Shown here piece after piece: positions 12,284-23,174 of a DNA stretch of 64,000 nt. The stretch spans positions 408,720 to 472,719 of the forward strand of contig CP038120.1 of NCBI GenBank assembly GCA_004519485.1. Reading direction: 5' to 3'. The stretch is from Nannochloropsis oceanica. Lineage: Eukaryota > Sar > Eustigmatophyceae > Eustigmatales > Monodopsidaceae. The translations under genes were made by a program, and so were the position numbers. Below the pieces are notes generated by a model, which made no database searches, was not told the DNA's origin, and saw only the letters and a program-made list of their open reading frames with translations. Position 1 is the stretch's first letter, and the number at the start of each line of letters is the position of its first letter.

Positions 12284-14476
12284 ATGAAAAAGACCTCTTC
12301 CGGCCCAGCGGCATGGCAAGATCGAAGCCAAGCCCTTGGGCTGACCGACGTCATTTATCGCGTCGCACCGCAAGAGGGTAATAACGCGAAAGAGAAAGGG
12401 AAAAGGGTGAAGAAGGAGCGGAGAGATAGCAACTAAGAAGGGGAAATGGGAACCACGAGCTCCAGCTTCCTCAACCTGTCATCCATCGCATTCATTCTTC
12501 CCTCCCTCCCTCCCTCCCTCCCTCGCTCCCTTCCTCCCCTCTCTTTCCTGGTTTCAGGTATCGCCAAGCTCAGCATTAACCGCCCGTCAGTTAGAAATGC
12601 GTTTCGTCCCACTACCATTCGGGAGCTCAAGCGCTGCGTGGCTTTGGCCCAGGATGACTTGCAAGTGGGCGTTATCATACTGACTGGTAGGCAGGGAGGG
12701 AGGGAGGGAGGGAGGGAGGGAGGGAGGGGGTGGCTGCAAAGATCCATCTCTGAAATTTAAGATGGCTGTCTATTTATTCTTAGTCGTAATTGTAATCATT
12801 ATTTGGGTCTTAGCATCGATTTTAACCTCTACCTTAGTCTCAACTTTACATCTTGCCCTTCCTACTACTATTTTCCTTCTCGCACAGGGGAAGGCGACGA
12901 GGCCTTCTGTTCCGGCGGCGATCAAAGTGTGCGGGGAGAGGGGGGGTACGACGATGGGAGCGAGGAGGCACCGAGGCTTACGGTGTTGGATTTGCAGGTA
13001 GAGAGGGAGGGAGGAAGAGAGGAAGGGAGGGAGAGAAGGAGGGAAAAGGAATGGCACCAGGCTATGTCCGGGCATCTTATCAAGACTCCGCCCTCTATCC
13101 TTTTCTCTCTCCCTCCTTCCCTCCCTCCCTCAGGTGCAAATGCGGCGGTGTCCTAAGCCTGTGGTTGCCATGGTGGCTGGGTATGCCATTGGGGGCGGGC
13201 ACATTTTGCACATGTTGTGCGATTTGACGATAAGCGCCGACAACGCCGTCTTTGGACAGACAGGGCCTCGGGTTGGCAGGTGGGGTGGACGAGTGGATGG
13301 TTGAATGGGTGGGGGTGTGTGGGTAGGTGGGCAGGTGGATGGGAGGTATGCGCGGTAGATGGCGATGTTTTCTTCCTTTTCCTCCCTCCCTCGTTCCCTC
13401 CTTCCCTCCTTTCCTCCTTCCCTGCCTGCTCATCTCCTTCTCTGCCCTCACACCTCCCCCATGCCATGCCTCTAAAATTCTCACGTGTCATTTTCCCCCT
13501 TCCTCTTTCCTTTCTTGTCCATTCCTCTTTTCCTCCCTCCCCCCTCCTCAAGTTTCGATGCAGGCTACGGCAGCAGCCATATGGCCCGCCTGGTGGGACA
13601 GAAAAAAGCCCGCGAAATTTGGTTTCTGTGTCGGTTTTATTCAGCGCAAGAGGCGCTTGAGATGGGGGTAAGGAGGCAGAGAGAGAGAAAGGGAAGAAGG
13701 GAGGGGAAGCGTCTTTCTTGTTCCATTTGTGAGTGGTGACCACCATCGCCCCCCTGACTTTACCCTCCCTCCCTCCCTCCCTGCCTGCCTCCCCCTCCTC
13801 CCTCCCTCCCTCCCTCCCTCCCTCCCTCCCTCCCTCCCTCCCTCCCTCCCTCCCTCCCTCCCTCCCTCCCTAGCTGGTAAATACCGTCGTGCCCTTGGCG
13901 TCCCTGGAGGGCGAGACGCTCAAGTGGTGCCGGCGGATAATGGAGAATTCCCCCACGGCCATCGCATGCTGCAAGGCTGCACTCAACGCGGATGAGGACG
14001 GAGCGGCGGGGTAAGGAGGGAAGGAAGGAAGAAGGGAAGGAAGGAAAGGAGGATAAGCGACTCTCTCACTCTATTTAAGTCTTGTTACTCACACCCCCGT
14101 ACTCACACACCCACTCACCTCCCTTTAACCCCACACCTATAACCCTCGGGGATAAGCGATTTTCTCACTCCATTTAAGTCTCCCCCTCTCACCCTCCCCC
14201 TCTTCCATCTATCTGCCGGTGGTGACAAGGCGGGCCGCCGTCCTCCTCTTCCTTTCATCCCTCCGCGATAGTCGAACCTCCCTCCTCAAACCCACACCTA
14301 ACCCTCAGTCCCCCCCCACACCCTCCCACTCATTTTCCCCCTCACACAGCATCATGGAGCTGGCGGGCAATGCCACGCGGTTATTTTATTTGAGCGAGGA
14401 AGGAAAAGAGGGTCGCAACGCGTTTTTGCAGAAACGGAAGCCCGCCTTTCGATCCTTGCCCACCTCGAAGCTGTGA
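12284..14476 (+). CDS. menB: 1,4-dihydroxy-2-naphthoyl-CoA synthase (MenB), peroxisomal
   Basis: Seven exons (12284-12377, 12558-12686, 12888-12997, 13134-13279, 13553-13667, 13874-14010, 14350-14476) join in phase to 285 residues, the length of E. coli MenB. The enzyme cyclises o-succinylbenzoyl-CoA in phylloquinone/menaquinone synthesis. Visible motifs: [12 protein letters not shown], the CSGGDQ oxyanion segment, [25 protein letters not shown] with the Gln-Thr-Gly of bicarbonate-dependent type I enzymes, GLVNTVVP, and [10 protein letters not shown]. The last three residues are SKL, a canonical PTS1, so the protein should enter peroxisomes, as plant naphthoate synthase does by another signal. 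No plastid presequence is seen. Five of the six introns carry GGGA and/or CCCT tracts at their ends. Confidence 0.95.
13795..13872 (+). repeat. (CCCT)n intronic tract in menB
   Basis: The longest clean CCCT tract in the window, ending directly at the TAG acceptor of menB exon 6. The same intron opens with GTAAGGAGGCAGAGAG, so its ends are partly complementary. Confidence 0.95.
14051..14183 (+). repeat. 100-bp spaced duplication in the last menB intron
   Basis: GATAAGCGACTCTCTCACTC and the following TATTTAAGTC recur at +100 bp (14151) with a few changes. The copies lie in the longest menB intron. Confidence 0.85.
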
Positions 14477-15098
14477 AGAGGCGTGAGAAGGTGGTGGAAT
14501 GAGGGATAGGAGGGGCGAGGCATGTGTGATGTGAAGGGGAGGAGGGACGAGATATAGGGAGGGGGAGGCATGGGTACAGGAGAAGACTGTGAAGGAGGAA
14601 GGGAGGGAGAAGGGAGGGAGGGAGTGGGGGGGAAGCCAGTGAAATTTTCTCTGCCTTTGGACAGAAAATAGAAACAAAAAAGAAGGGAAGACACGAAGGG
14701 ATGAGCATTGTCATCGCGCCATTTACCACGTTCATATAATCTTTCCCCCTCTTACTTTTTTCCCTATCTTCCTGTCGTTCTGTCGCTCTGTACTTCTTTC
14801 GATCTTTCGATCTTTCGATCTTTCTTCTGCTCTTTTACGTATCTCCCACACGCACTAGAGATCCAGCCCATAGCTGCATCCACCTTCTCAGCTCTCCCTC
14901 CCTCTTTCCCTCCCTCGTAACCCAGGGGAGGCGTTAGCTGCCTCTCCTCTCCATAATACATAAGTGGATAAATGAATGTAATCAAGCAACGCCCTACTTT
15001 TCCCCACCCCCTGCTCTCTGATTGCCCACTGGCCGTCACCATGTCGCCCCTACCCCTCCCTCTTCAATTCGTCAGATACTCATGCTATCTCTCTCTCT
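14477..15098. other. Convergent spacer, menB / FEN1
   Basis: About 620 bp with the 3' ends of menB and FEN1. It includes a short tandem of GATCTTTC units near 14800-14825 and polypyrimidine stretches. The Ser/Pro-rich reading frames on both strands are low-complexity shadows and no gene is supported. Confidence 0.55.
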
Positions 15099-18000
15099 CT
15101 ACCTCTTCTTCCCTCCCGCCTTCCCCTTCCCCTTCCCCTTCCCCACCGCCGGGGCTTCCTTGCGCTTGAGCGCGGAGGAGGAGGAGGAGGTCGAGCCCGA
15201 CGGCTTGAAGAACGAATCCAGTCGTTTCTGCTGCATCGCACCGCGCGATGCCTGGAAGGAGGGAGAGAGGGAGGGAGGGAGGGAGGGAAAGGAGGGGTAG
15301 GGATGGGAAGGAGGGAGGGAAGGTGAGGTGAGTGAGAAAAAGCGACGGTGGTGCCAAGAGTCCGACGTCCGCCCTCCCTCCCTTCCTCCCTCCCTCCCTC
15401 CCTCCCTCCCTTTGACCTTAAGCTTGGCAATGCCTGACTTGACTCGGTCGGGGTTGAAGCCCAAATTGTCGATGAGAAACTCCTCTAGCCCGGCCTCGTT
15501 CGGCTCCTGAGAACCGAGGGAGGGAAGGAGGGAGGGAGGGAGGGAAGGGTGTGTGGCAGAGAGCGTTTGTCCCATGTGCGATGTTGGCGTTTTAATATCC
15601 ACTGAATTCCCTCCCTTCCTCCCTCCCTTCCTCCCTCCCTCCTCGCCTCCCTCCCTACAGTCCACTTGAAGCTCTGCTCTGCCGGGTCGTGAATCTCGGG
15701 GTGGGAGAAGAGAGTGCGGGCCATTACGTAGGCGGGTGTCTAGGGAGGGAGGGAGGGAGAGAGGGAGTGAGGGAGGAAAGGAAGAATGTGAGTTGTCAAT
15801 TGTGTTTGTGTGGAATAGACAGCAAATTCTTTCAAACTTCTCCCTCCCTCCCTCCATCCCTCCCTCCCTCCCTCCCTCCATCCCTTGCCTGGTCGACCCA
15901 TTCCCACTCCTCGCCTTCCTTCCCTTCCTCCCCCGCGTCCTCCCCCGCCGTGTCCTCAGCCGCGCCGTGGCTGCCCTCTTCCGCGCCCTCCACCAACACC
16001 TCCTCCTCGTTCTGCAGCAGGGGAAAAAAGTGAGGGAGGGGGGGAGGGAGGAAAAGAGGGAGGGTGGGCGAATGGTGTAATCGACAGTATCCTCTTACCC
16101 TCCCTCCCTCCCTCCCTCCCTCCCTCCCTCCCTCCCTCCCTCCCTCCCCCCTGACCTCGACCACGGCCTTCTCCGCCTCCTCCTGTCAGAGTACGTGCGT
16201 GTGGGTGTGGTGATGTCAATAGAGCAAATCGCTCTTCCGTCCTCTCTTGATAATCTTCATCCGCCCGCCCTCCCGCCCGCCCTCCCTCCCTCCCTACCTA
16301 CCTCCATCACCTCCCCCACTACAGTCTTTTCCTTCTCATCCGGCGCCGTCTCGCGGGCATTGACTGCCTCGGCCTCCTCCTCTCCCTCCCTCCCTCCCTC
16401 CTCTCCCGAAGCAGCAGTGGCAGCACCAGCGGCAGGCATCTCCTCCGTCGAGGACGAGGAGGAGAGAGGGAGGGAGGGCGGGAGGGAGGAAGAGGGGGAC
16501 GAGACAGCGCTTTTTTCCTTGCGCACTCGGACGCGAGGGAGCCATTCGGGAGGGATCTGGAACTTGTCCTGAAGGGTGGGAGGGAGGGAGGGAGGGAGGG
16601 AGGGAGGGAGGGAGGGAGGGAGGGAGGTGAAGCAAGAACATTAAGAGAGGGGCGACTTGGTTGTTCAAGATTGTCATGCGGAGGGAGGGAGAGAGGGAGG
16701 GAGAGAGGGAGGGAGGGAGGGAGGGCGTACCTTGGGCAGGTGCTTGAGGATGGTCTCAATATCGCCGTGTTTTTTAATGAGATTGAGGGCGGATTTGGGC
16801 CCAATACCGCGGATGGAACTGGTGTAGTCGCAGCCCATGAGAATGCAGAGGTCGATGAATTGGGAAGGAGTCAGCTGCAGGCCCTCCAACACCTGTTTCA
16901 GGAGGATGATTGAGTGAGTGGATGGATTGTCCCGCTGACTTATCCATCTCCTCCTTCTGCTGTTGTTATGGATGTGCTGTGCATGCGTTTGGATATTTGG
17001 GAGTGCAATGGACAAGGAAAGGTCTCTTTCGAACGCGGCGTTGCTTTCGTTCGGTCACAAAGAAAGAGGGAGGAGGGAGAGAGGGAGGAAGGGAGGGAGG
17101 GCACGCGCCTTCTTATAGTCGATTTCCTTGATGGGATTATCGCCGGCGCTGGTCATGTTTCTGAGGAGCCTCGGCCTGAGGGAGGGAGGGAGAGAGGGAG
17201 GGAGGGAGGGAGGGAGGGAGGGAAGGTGAGAACCCAGTTCTGAGGAGCGGAGGAAGGGAGGAAGGAAGGGAGGGAGGGAGGGAGGGAGGGAGGACGGGCA
17301 CGCACGTGGCGAATGTGAGGGTGTCGGTGTCTTCGGTGGCAACGGCGAAAACCTTGCTGATCTGGAAAGGGGAGGGAGGGAGGGAGGGAGGGAGGGAGGG
17401 AGGGAGGGAGGGAGAAAGTAAGACAGCCATACGAATTTCACAGGGAAGGAGGCAGGGCTTGAAGGAGGGCTTGAGGGAGGGCTTGAGGGAGCGCTTGCTT
17501 GCCTTGGCGAGCCCCGCGCACTGGGCCTCGGCCTCGCAGGGAGCGTCGAGAAAAGGTACGCCCATCAGCTCCAGAAGACGTTTGCAGTCGGCGGATTCCT
17601 TGGGAAGGGAGGGAGGGAGGGAGGGAGGGAGGGAGGGAGGAAGAGGGTGAGACGGAAGGAGGGAGTAGGAGAAATGTCATGTTAAGACGGTCTGCATTTT
17701 AGTGACGCGCCAAAACCATGGTCCCTTTCTTCCCTCCCTCCTTCCCTTCCTCCCTCTTTTCCTCCCCGAATTTCAGACGTACCTTCTTCCCAGCGCGCAC
17801 CAGCCGCTTGTTCTGCCGGTCTTGCTCCTCGACGTTAGCCTCCTCCTGTGCCTATGGTCAGAGAGGGAGGGAGAAAGAGAGGAAGATAGGGTGAGCCTAT
17901 CTTGTGTCGGGCCTGAAGGAGGAATGGAGGGAAGGTGGGGGGGAGGGGGGGAGGGTAACGTGCCTTCTTGAGGTCGGCTTCGGCTTTTTCGCGCTTCTCG

Positions 18001-18920
18001 CGGCGCTTGTCCAATTCTCCTCCCTGTGAAAGGTAGGAAGGGAGGGAGTGAGTGAGTGAGTGAGTGAGTGAGGGAGGGAGAGATGAGAGTGACGGATGCA
18101 TGGGCTGAGGGAGGGAGGGAGGGAGGGAGGAAGGGGGGTACCTTCAGGGTAGGAGGCTTGCCGTCAAAGACGAATACTGGCTTGATGCCCGAGGAGAGCA
18201 TGCGGATGGTGCGGTTGAAGAGCCCTTGGATGTGGGATGTGACCTGAGGGATGGATGGAGGGAGGGAGGGAGGGAGGGAGGGTTCGGAGGAGGGAAGTTG
18301 AGCAGCCCAAATCTCACCAAATGGGAATGCGTGCGTGTATGTGTGTCACTCCATCCGCCTCTTATCTCATTTCTCACTTTTCCCGTCATTTGTGATCGAT
18401 ACCCGTCTCATTCCACCCCTTAACACGTACCTCTCCCGCCTCGTTGGTCAGCTGGGCGGCGGCCCCGCCGCTGTTGCCATGGCGGATGGCGATCTGGACG
18501 AGGGAGGGAGGCAAGGATGTTGCGTCAGCAGAATTATGACAGATGGAGCAGAAAGGCAGGAATGAATGATGGTGAAGATATGCTCGTGAAGAAGGGAAGG
18601 TGGACCGAGCGTAGTTCATTACACCCCAGTTCCCTTTCCTCTCCCTTCATTGTTTTTGTTCGCGCCTTCCTCTCTTCCCGTCTCCCTTCCCTCCTTCCGC
18701 ACCAGAAATTGATAGATGGCCATAGAGGCATCGACAGCAATGATGCGCCCGTTGTAGTGCTCGACCTGGGAAGAAGAGAGAGATGAGAAGGGTGGAAAGA
18801 GGAGAAGTGAGGGGAGCATGAGGCAGGTGGAAAGTAAGAGGCTGATTTGCTTACCTTGTGCTCCTTAATAGCATCGGGAGCCTCGTCTGCTATGAGCTTT
18901 GTCAAGCCTTTAATTCCCAT
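15099..18920 (-). CDS. FEN1: Flap endonuclease 1
   Basis: A heavily split gene (about 14 small exons) encoding FEN1, which removes 5' flaps during Okazaki-fragment maturation and base-excision repair. The ATG at 18920 gives [15 protein letters not shown]. Catalytic acidic residues are all present in order: [42 protein letters not shown] and [16 protein letters not shown]. The C-terminus has [26 protein letters not shown], a canonical PCNA box QKRLDSFF and a basic Lys/Gly tail. Between PPEWLPR and [10 protein letters not shown] lies a long acidic and Ala/Ser-rich insert (about 15.9-16.5 kb, spread over several exons) that ordinary FEN1 lacks. Most introns are short and made largely of GGGA/CCCT repeat. 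It is divergent from the amidohydrolase (474 bp). Confidence 0.94.
16578..16627 (-). repeat. (CCCT)n intronic tract in FEN1 (GGGA on plus strand)
   Basis: About 12 units upstream of the acceptor of a FEN1 exon. In this intron the donor flank is also C-rich in the sense strand, so it is an exception to the complementary-ends pattern. Confidence 0.9.
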
Positions 18921-19394
18921 CTCTGACTCAGTTTTAAGTGGCGTGTATGTGACTGCGCGTGTGCTGTGATGAAGGGGTAAAATAATCAGGAGGGGAAGGG
19001 AGGGAGAGGAGGGAGGGCGAGGTAGCACAAATTTTTTACCACTTCTGAACGACACAACTTCTGGGAATGCCGCCACCATCGTGGCGTAGCTCCACTTCTT
19101 CTTGTAGTTTCTGTCATATTGCAGGGGCATTCACAAAGGGTTCATTAAGATGTGGCTCATGTCATTGCCGCAGAGTTGCCGCTTTTCTTTCCTTCCTTGG
19201 CGAAGGGCAAACGACTCGGACCTGGATCCGCCTCTTCCTGTCCCCACACCAGCCAACTTTTTAAAGTGCAAGCTAAGCGAGCAAAAGAAGAAGAACTGCA
19301 GAATCTCCACACGTTTCCTTCTCTCTTCAAGCCCAGCATGAGGGCTCACCTCGCTTTCCCCCTCAAAAAACACATGCAGGGCTGCTGACACACC
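18921..19394. promoter_or_regulatory. Divergent promoter region, FEN1 / amidohydrolase
   Basis: 474 bp between divergent ATGs. No repeat tracts of the intronic kind and no clear TATA element. Small overlapping reading frames on both strands have no family resemblance and are treated as chance. Confidence 0.4.
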
Positions 19395-22048
19395 ATGGCG
19401 ACCTCCTCTCCCCCTCCACCTTCAACTGCTCCGACTACCGGCGTCGTCGATGCCTACACGCATTATGCACCCTTAGCCCTCACGAGTTACCTCCAGGATG
19501 AATGCAATGACGGGAAGCCCTTGGTATTTGCCAAGCTCTTTGATCGTAAGTAATTTCGGACGGGGAGACGAGGAGGGGAGGGGATGGGAGGGAAAGGGGA
19601 GAGTGGTTGGAAAGGATGAGGAGATGTGTCGGGGCCATAGTTGTGGCGTTTCTTCCTGCCAGTTTTTGGGTCATCCGTCGTGTCCTGTCCGATATTGGTA
19701 TTTTTCTATCTCGCGATGTACCACCCTGTTATCCCCGTATTTCCTCCCTTTGATCCGTCCTTTTTTTGCAGGTATCCCCCTTTTAACTGACATGGCTGCA
19801 CGACTTGCCTTCATGGACGCCCACCACATCGATACCCACGTCCTCGTACCTCTCCCCTGGTTGGAAATCGTTCCTGGCTGCCATAGTAGTAAAGAGAAGT
19901 AAAAAGGGAGGGAGGGGTAGAGAGGGAGGGAGAAGGGTTAGGGAGAGGAAAAGAGGAAAGGCATCATGAAATATAGGCGGTTGCCAACAACACACAGGCC
20001 TACTTAATCCTTCCCTCCCCCTCGTTCCCTCCCTCCCTCCTTTCCAGGGCACTTGAGGCCTGCAAGCGCGCCAACGTCGAAATGGCAGCCGTGGCCGACG
20101 CACATCCTACCCGGATTTTGGGCGTTGCCCTCCTCCCCACCGGGCACCTCAAGGAGAAAGAAGAGGGAGGGACGGAGGGAGAGAGCGAAAAAGGGAGGGA
20201 CATTTTGATGGAAGCATACACGCACGCGGTAGACGTGTGTGGGTTGGACGGGGTGGCACTCTTTGTAGTAAGTGGGCGCACCCCTCCCTCCTTCCCTCCT
20301 TCCTTCCCTCCCTCCCTCCCTCACTCCCTCTTTCCCTCCCTCCCTCTTTCTCTCCTTCAATTCCCTCACATTCTCGCGCCTAACCGTTCTTCCCTCCCTC
20401 TCTTTCCCCATTCCTAGGGCCCCCTCTCCGCCCCTCTCGACCACCCCGGCTTCGAGCCTCTGTGGAAGCAGTGCCAAGAGCAGGGCCTGCCTGTCTGGGT
20501 CCACCCCAACCGACCGCAGGTACTTACGGAGGGAGGGAGGGGGGGAGGCAGGGAGAGAATCGGATCGAGTCCAGTCAAAGAAAGTGATTCTTATTTTCCT
20601 CTCATGTCTACTCCTCCCTCCATCCCTCGCTCCCTCTCTCGCGGCCTCCCTCCCTTCCTAGTTCTATCCCGACTACGAGGCCTACAGGGGCAAGGGTGGA
20701 AGCCTCCACCAAATATGGAACACATTAGGTAAGGGAGGGAGGGAGGGAGAGAGGGAGGGAGGGACAGGAGAATGGATCGGAGTAATGCTCCCATCTGCTC
20801 ATGTCCCTCCCTCCCTCCCTCTCTCCCTCCCTCCCTTCTCTCCTCCCCTCCAGGCTGGGTTTACGACACGAGCGTGGCGATGGTCCACATGGTCATGGCC
20901 GGCGTCTTCCAACGCTACCCGGATTTGAAGGTAGGAAGGGAAGGAGGGAGGGAAGGAGGGAGAGAGGGAGGGGCTTCGAAAACACATTTGTCAGTATTGT
21001 TTCCCTCTCCCTCCCTCCCTCCCTCCCTCCTTTAGGTCGTGACCCATCACCACGGGGGCATGAGTCATATTTGTCATTACCCTCCCTCCCTCCCTCCCTC
21101 CTCCTCCCTCCCTCCCTCCCTCCCTCCCTCCCCTAGGTCGTAACCCTCCACCACGGGGGCATGAGTCATTTTTGTCACTACCATCTCTCCCTCCCTCCCT
21201 CCCTCCCTCCCTCCCTCCCTCCCTCCCTCCCTCCCTCCCTCCTACCCTCCCTCCTCAAGGTCGTGACCCACCACCACGGGGGCATGATTCCCTTCTTCAC
21301 AGACCGCTTCACCACCCAAAGCCAGAACTTCGACGACACAGAGAGCCTGACCCTGCTCCAGGACATGAGAAAATTCTACTGCGACACTGCCACCTTTGGC
21401 GTGGCCCCGCTCAACATTCGACAGGTGCCCCTCTATCCCTCCTTTCCTCTTTCCCTCCCTCCCCTCCTCTCCTCTTCCTCCCTTCTTCCTCCTCCTACTA
21501 TTTTAAAAAATCTTTTTCATTTTTCTCCCACTCACCCTCCCTCCCTTCGCCCCTCCCTCCCTCCCTCCCCCAGGCCCTCGAGTTTTTCGAGCCCGGTCGT
21601 GTCTTGTTCGGGACTGACACTCCTATGGACATGGCAGCCCCCGGGTCTTTCATCAAGGCGAGCAAGACGGGAGTGCTGAAGAGTGGTAAAAAGGGAGGGA
21701 GGGGGGGAGGGAGGGAGGGAGGGAGGGGAAAGTGTGGAAAAATCACCAATAAGGTTCCTGTCTAAACGTCTCCACAACAAGGAGTCGAATCAAGGAAAAG
21801 CGGGAGGAAGGGAAGGAAGGAAGGAAGGAAGCAAGGAAGGAGACGCATGCTTAACCAGCCCCAACTACTCGATACATCCAACAGAGGTCTCGCCCGAGAT
21901 AATTAAAAAAGTTTGGAGTGAAAACTTCTGGACCATGATGCAGAAACGCGTGGAAAGCAAAGGAGGGATAGGGGGAGGGAAGGCAGGAGGGGGAAAGAAA
22001 AGAAAAGAAAGAGCTGATAGTGAGGAGGCAAGTTTGAGTCACCCATAA
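19395..22048 (+). CDS. Amidohydrolase-2 family protein (ACMSD-like)
   Basis: About nine exons; the first is 19395-19545 and the second 19772-19888. The product reads VVDAYTHYAP, a middle part with GLPVWVHPNRPQ, GWVYDTSVAMVHMVMAGVFQRYPDLK, VVTHHHGGMIPFFTDRF, FYCDTATFG, VLFGTDTPMDM and a basic tail. These are hallmarks of the TIM-barrel metal-dependent hydrolases/decarboxylases around aminocarboxymuconate-semialdehyde decarboxylase. The substrate is unknown. The usual HxH metal motif near the N-terminus reads Tyr-Thr-His, so the first His is replaced, while the later His (WVHP, HHHGG) and Asp (GTDTP) residues are kept. An exon start near 21.26 kb exists in three copies (see repeat). The acceptor of the full copy is AAG. 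The start is the first ATG after the divergent promoter. Confidence 0.8.
21036..21290 (+). repeat. Three copies of an acceptor plus exon-start segment
   Basis: Segments starting at 21036, 21137 and 21260 share a block coding VVTHHHGGM or a variant, each preceded by a CCCT tract and AG. Only the third runs on into the real exon. The first two also share ATGAGTCAT and TTTGTCA followed by new CCCT tracts, and lack an obvious donor. The second copy has one His changed to Leu. The unit lengths are about 101 and 123 bp. Confidence 0.9.
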
Positions 22049-23174
22049 ATCGGCTTGTGAAGGTGAAAAAGAAACAAGTAATCGAAGACACGCGCTCACA
22101 ATTTCTATTTACTAGCCCCCTCCCCTTTCATAGCTCTTTTCTTTGCCATGCCTTCCCCACGGTGGTCCGTGGGTAAGGGATGGATGTTGCGTATACCACT
22201 TTTCTAGGATAAGGAGGGAGGACTTTTTATTTTCGGGAGGGCTTTGGTTGAGTTCATTTCATGAGTTCGACCGGCTATTATTAATTTGACAGGTGTCCAA
22301 CTATCTCCCTCCACGTTCATGCCTGGCACTCACGAAGGCACATAAAAATCTACCACTCACCATACAGTCCTGGTACCAAAGCATCGGACCACCAGGATCC
22401 ATCCCCCCCTAACAACGTGTATGTATGAAGGCTTGAATGTTTTGGCGCCATTTGATTTCCAGTTTTTCCGGATGCTTTATTTAAAAAAACAAAACAACCG
22501 TTGGGGCTAGTCTAATCTAATGCCAATGCTCCTACACGCACTACAGCAGGCCTCTACACTTACCTATGAGCACCCTGAGGAAGAAAAAGTATGTGAAGCT
22601 GCGCGTGTGGGGTAACATAACACTTGCGTGACCAATCTTTGGAGGAATGAACGTTGGATGCTTGCGTGCAAGATTTCTCTCCTGTCGAGATCGGACACAC
22701 TTCCCTGACGAACCTCCACGCGAGAAGTTCTTTACTCATAACTCATACTCTCGCCCTTCATAGGCCTCTTATCTCCATATTTGATCACGCAACGCAACGA
22801 GGAGACATCCATACCGATTCAGCGCAACCCGACGGGTGGTCTTTTCTTTCCTTCTCTCCTTGCGTGCCTTCCGTCCTTTGAGCTGGCTGGCGTTAAGTAC
22901 GGGGTACCCAGCGTGCATGTTTTTGATCCCTCAATGACATGCAATCCCACACACTCCATCTAATATACACAGGACGAGGAGACACGGACGTCCACTTCCT
23001 TCCGCCTCTTAAACTGGCCTCCGTTTGCTTGTGTATTCGTGGTAGGTGTCCCTTGGTGGACCCACACGCGACGTCACGGCGAGCATAGGACCTTCCCTCC
23101 CGCAAGCCACCTTGCAAAAGGAGGATAAGTGGTGTACGTGCATAACCCTAGGAATAAGGAGAAAGAAGGAGGAA
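22049..23174. other. Intergenic
   Basis: About 1.1 kb between two plus-strand genes, not repeat-rich. The frame of the next gene stays open upstream to a GTG at 23046, but the first ATG is at 23175. I found no tRNA-like cloverleaf and no conserved motif. Confidence 0.5.

Noticed and set aside
13729-13995. Pro-Ser-Leu-Pro repeat proteins read through introns, here and throughout the window
   Set aside because: The CCCT and GGGA repeats have no stop in any frame, so they create long false reading frames on both strands. Splice sites and conserved exon motifs show that they are introns.
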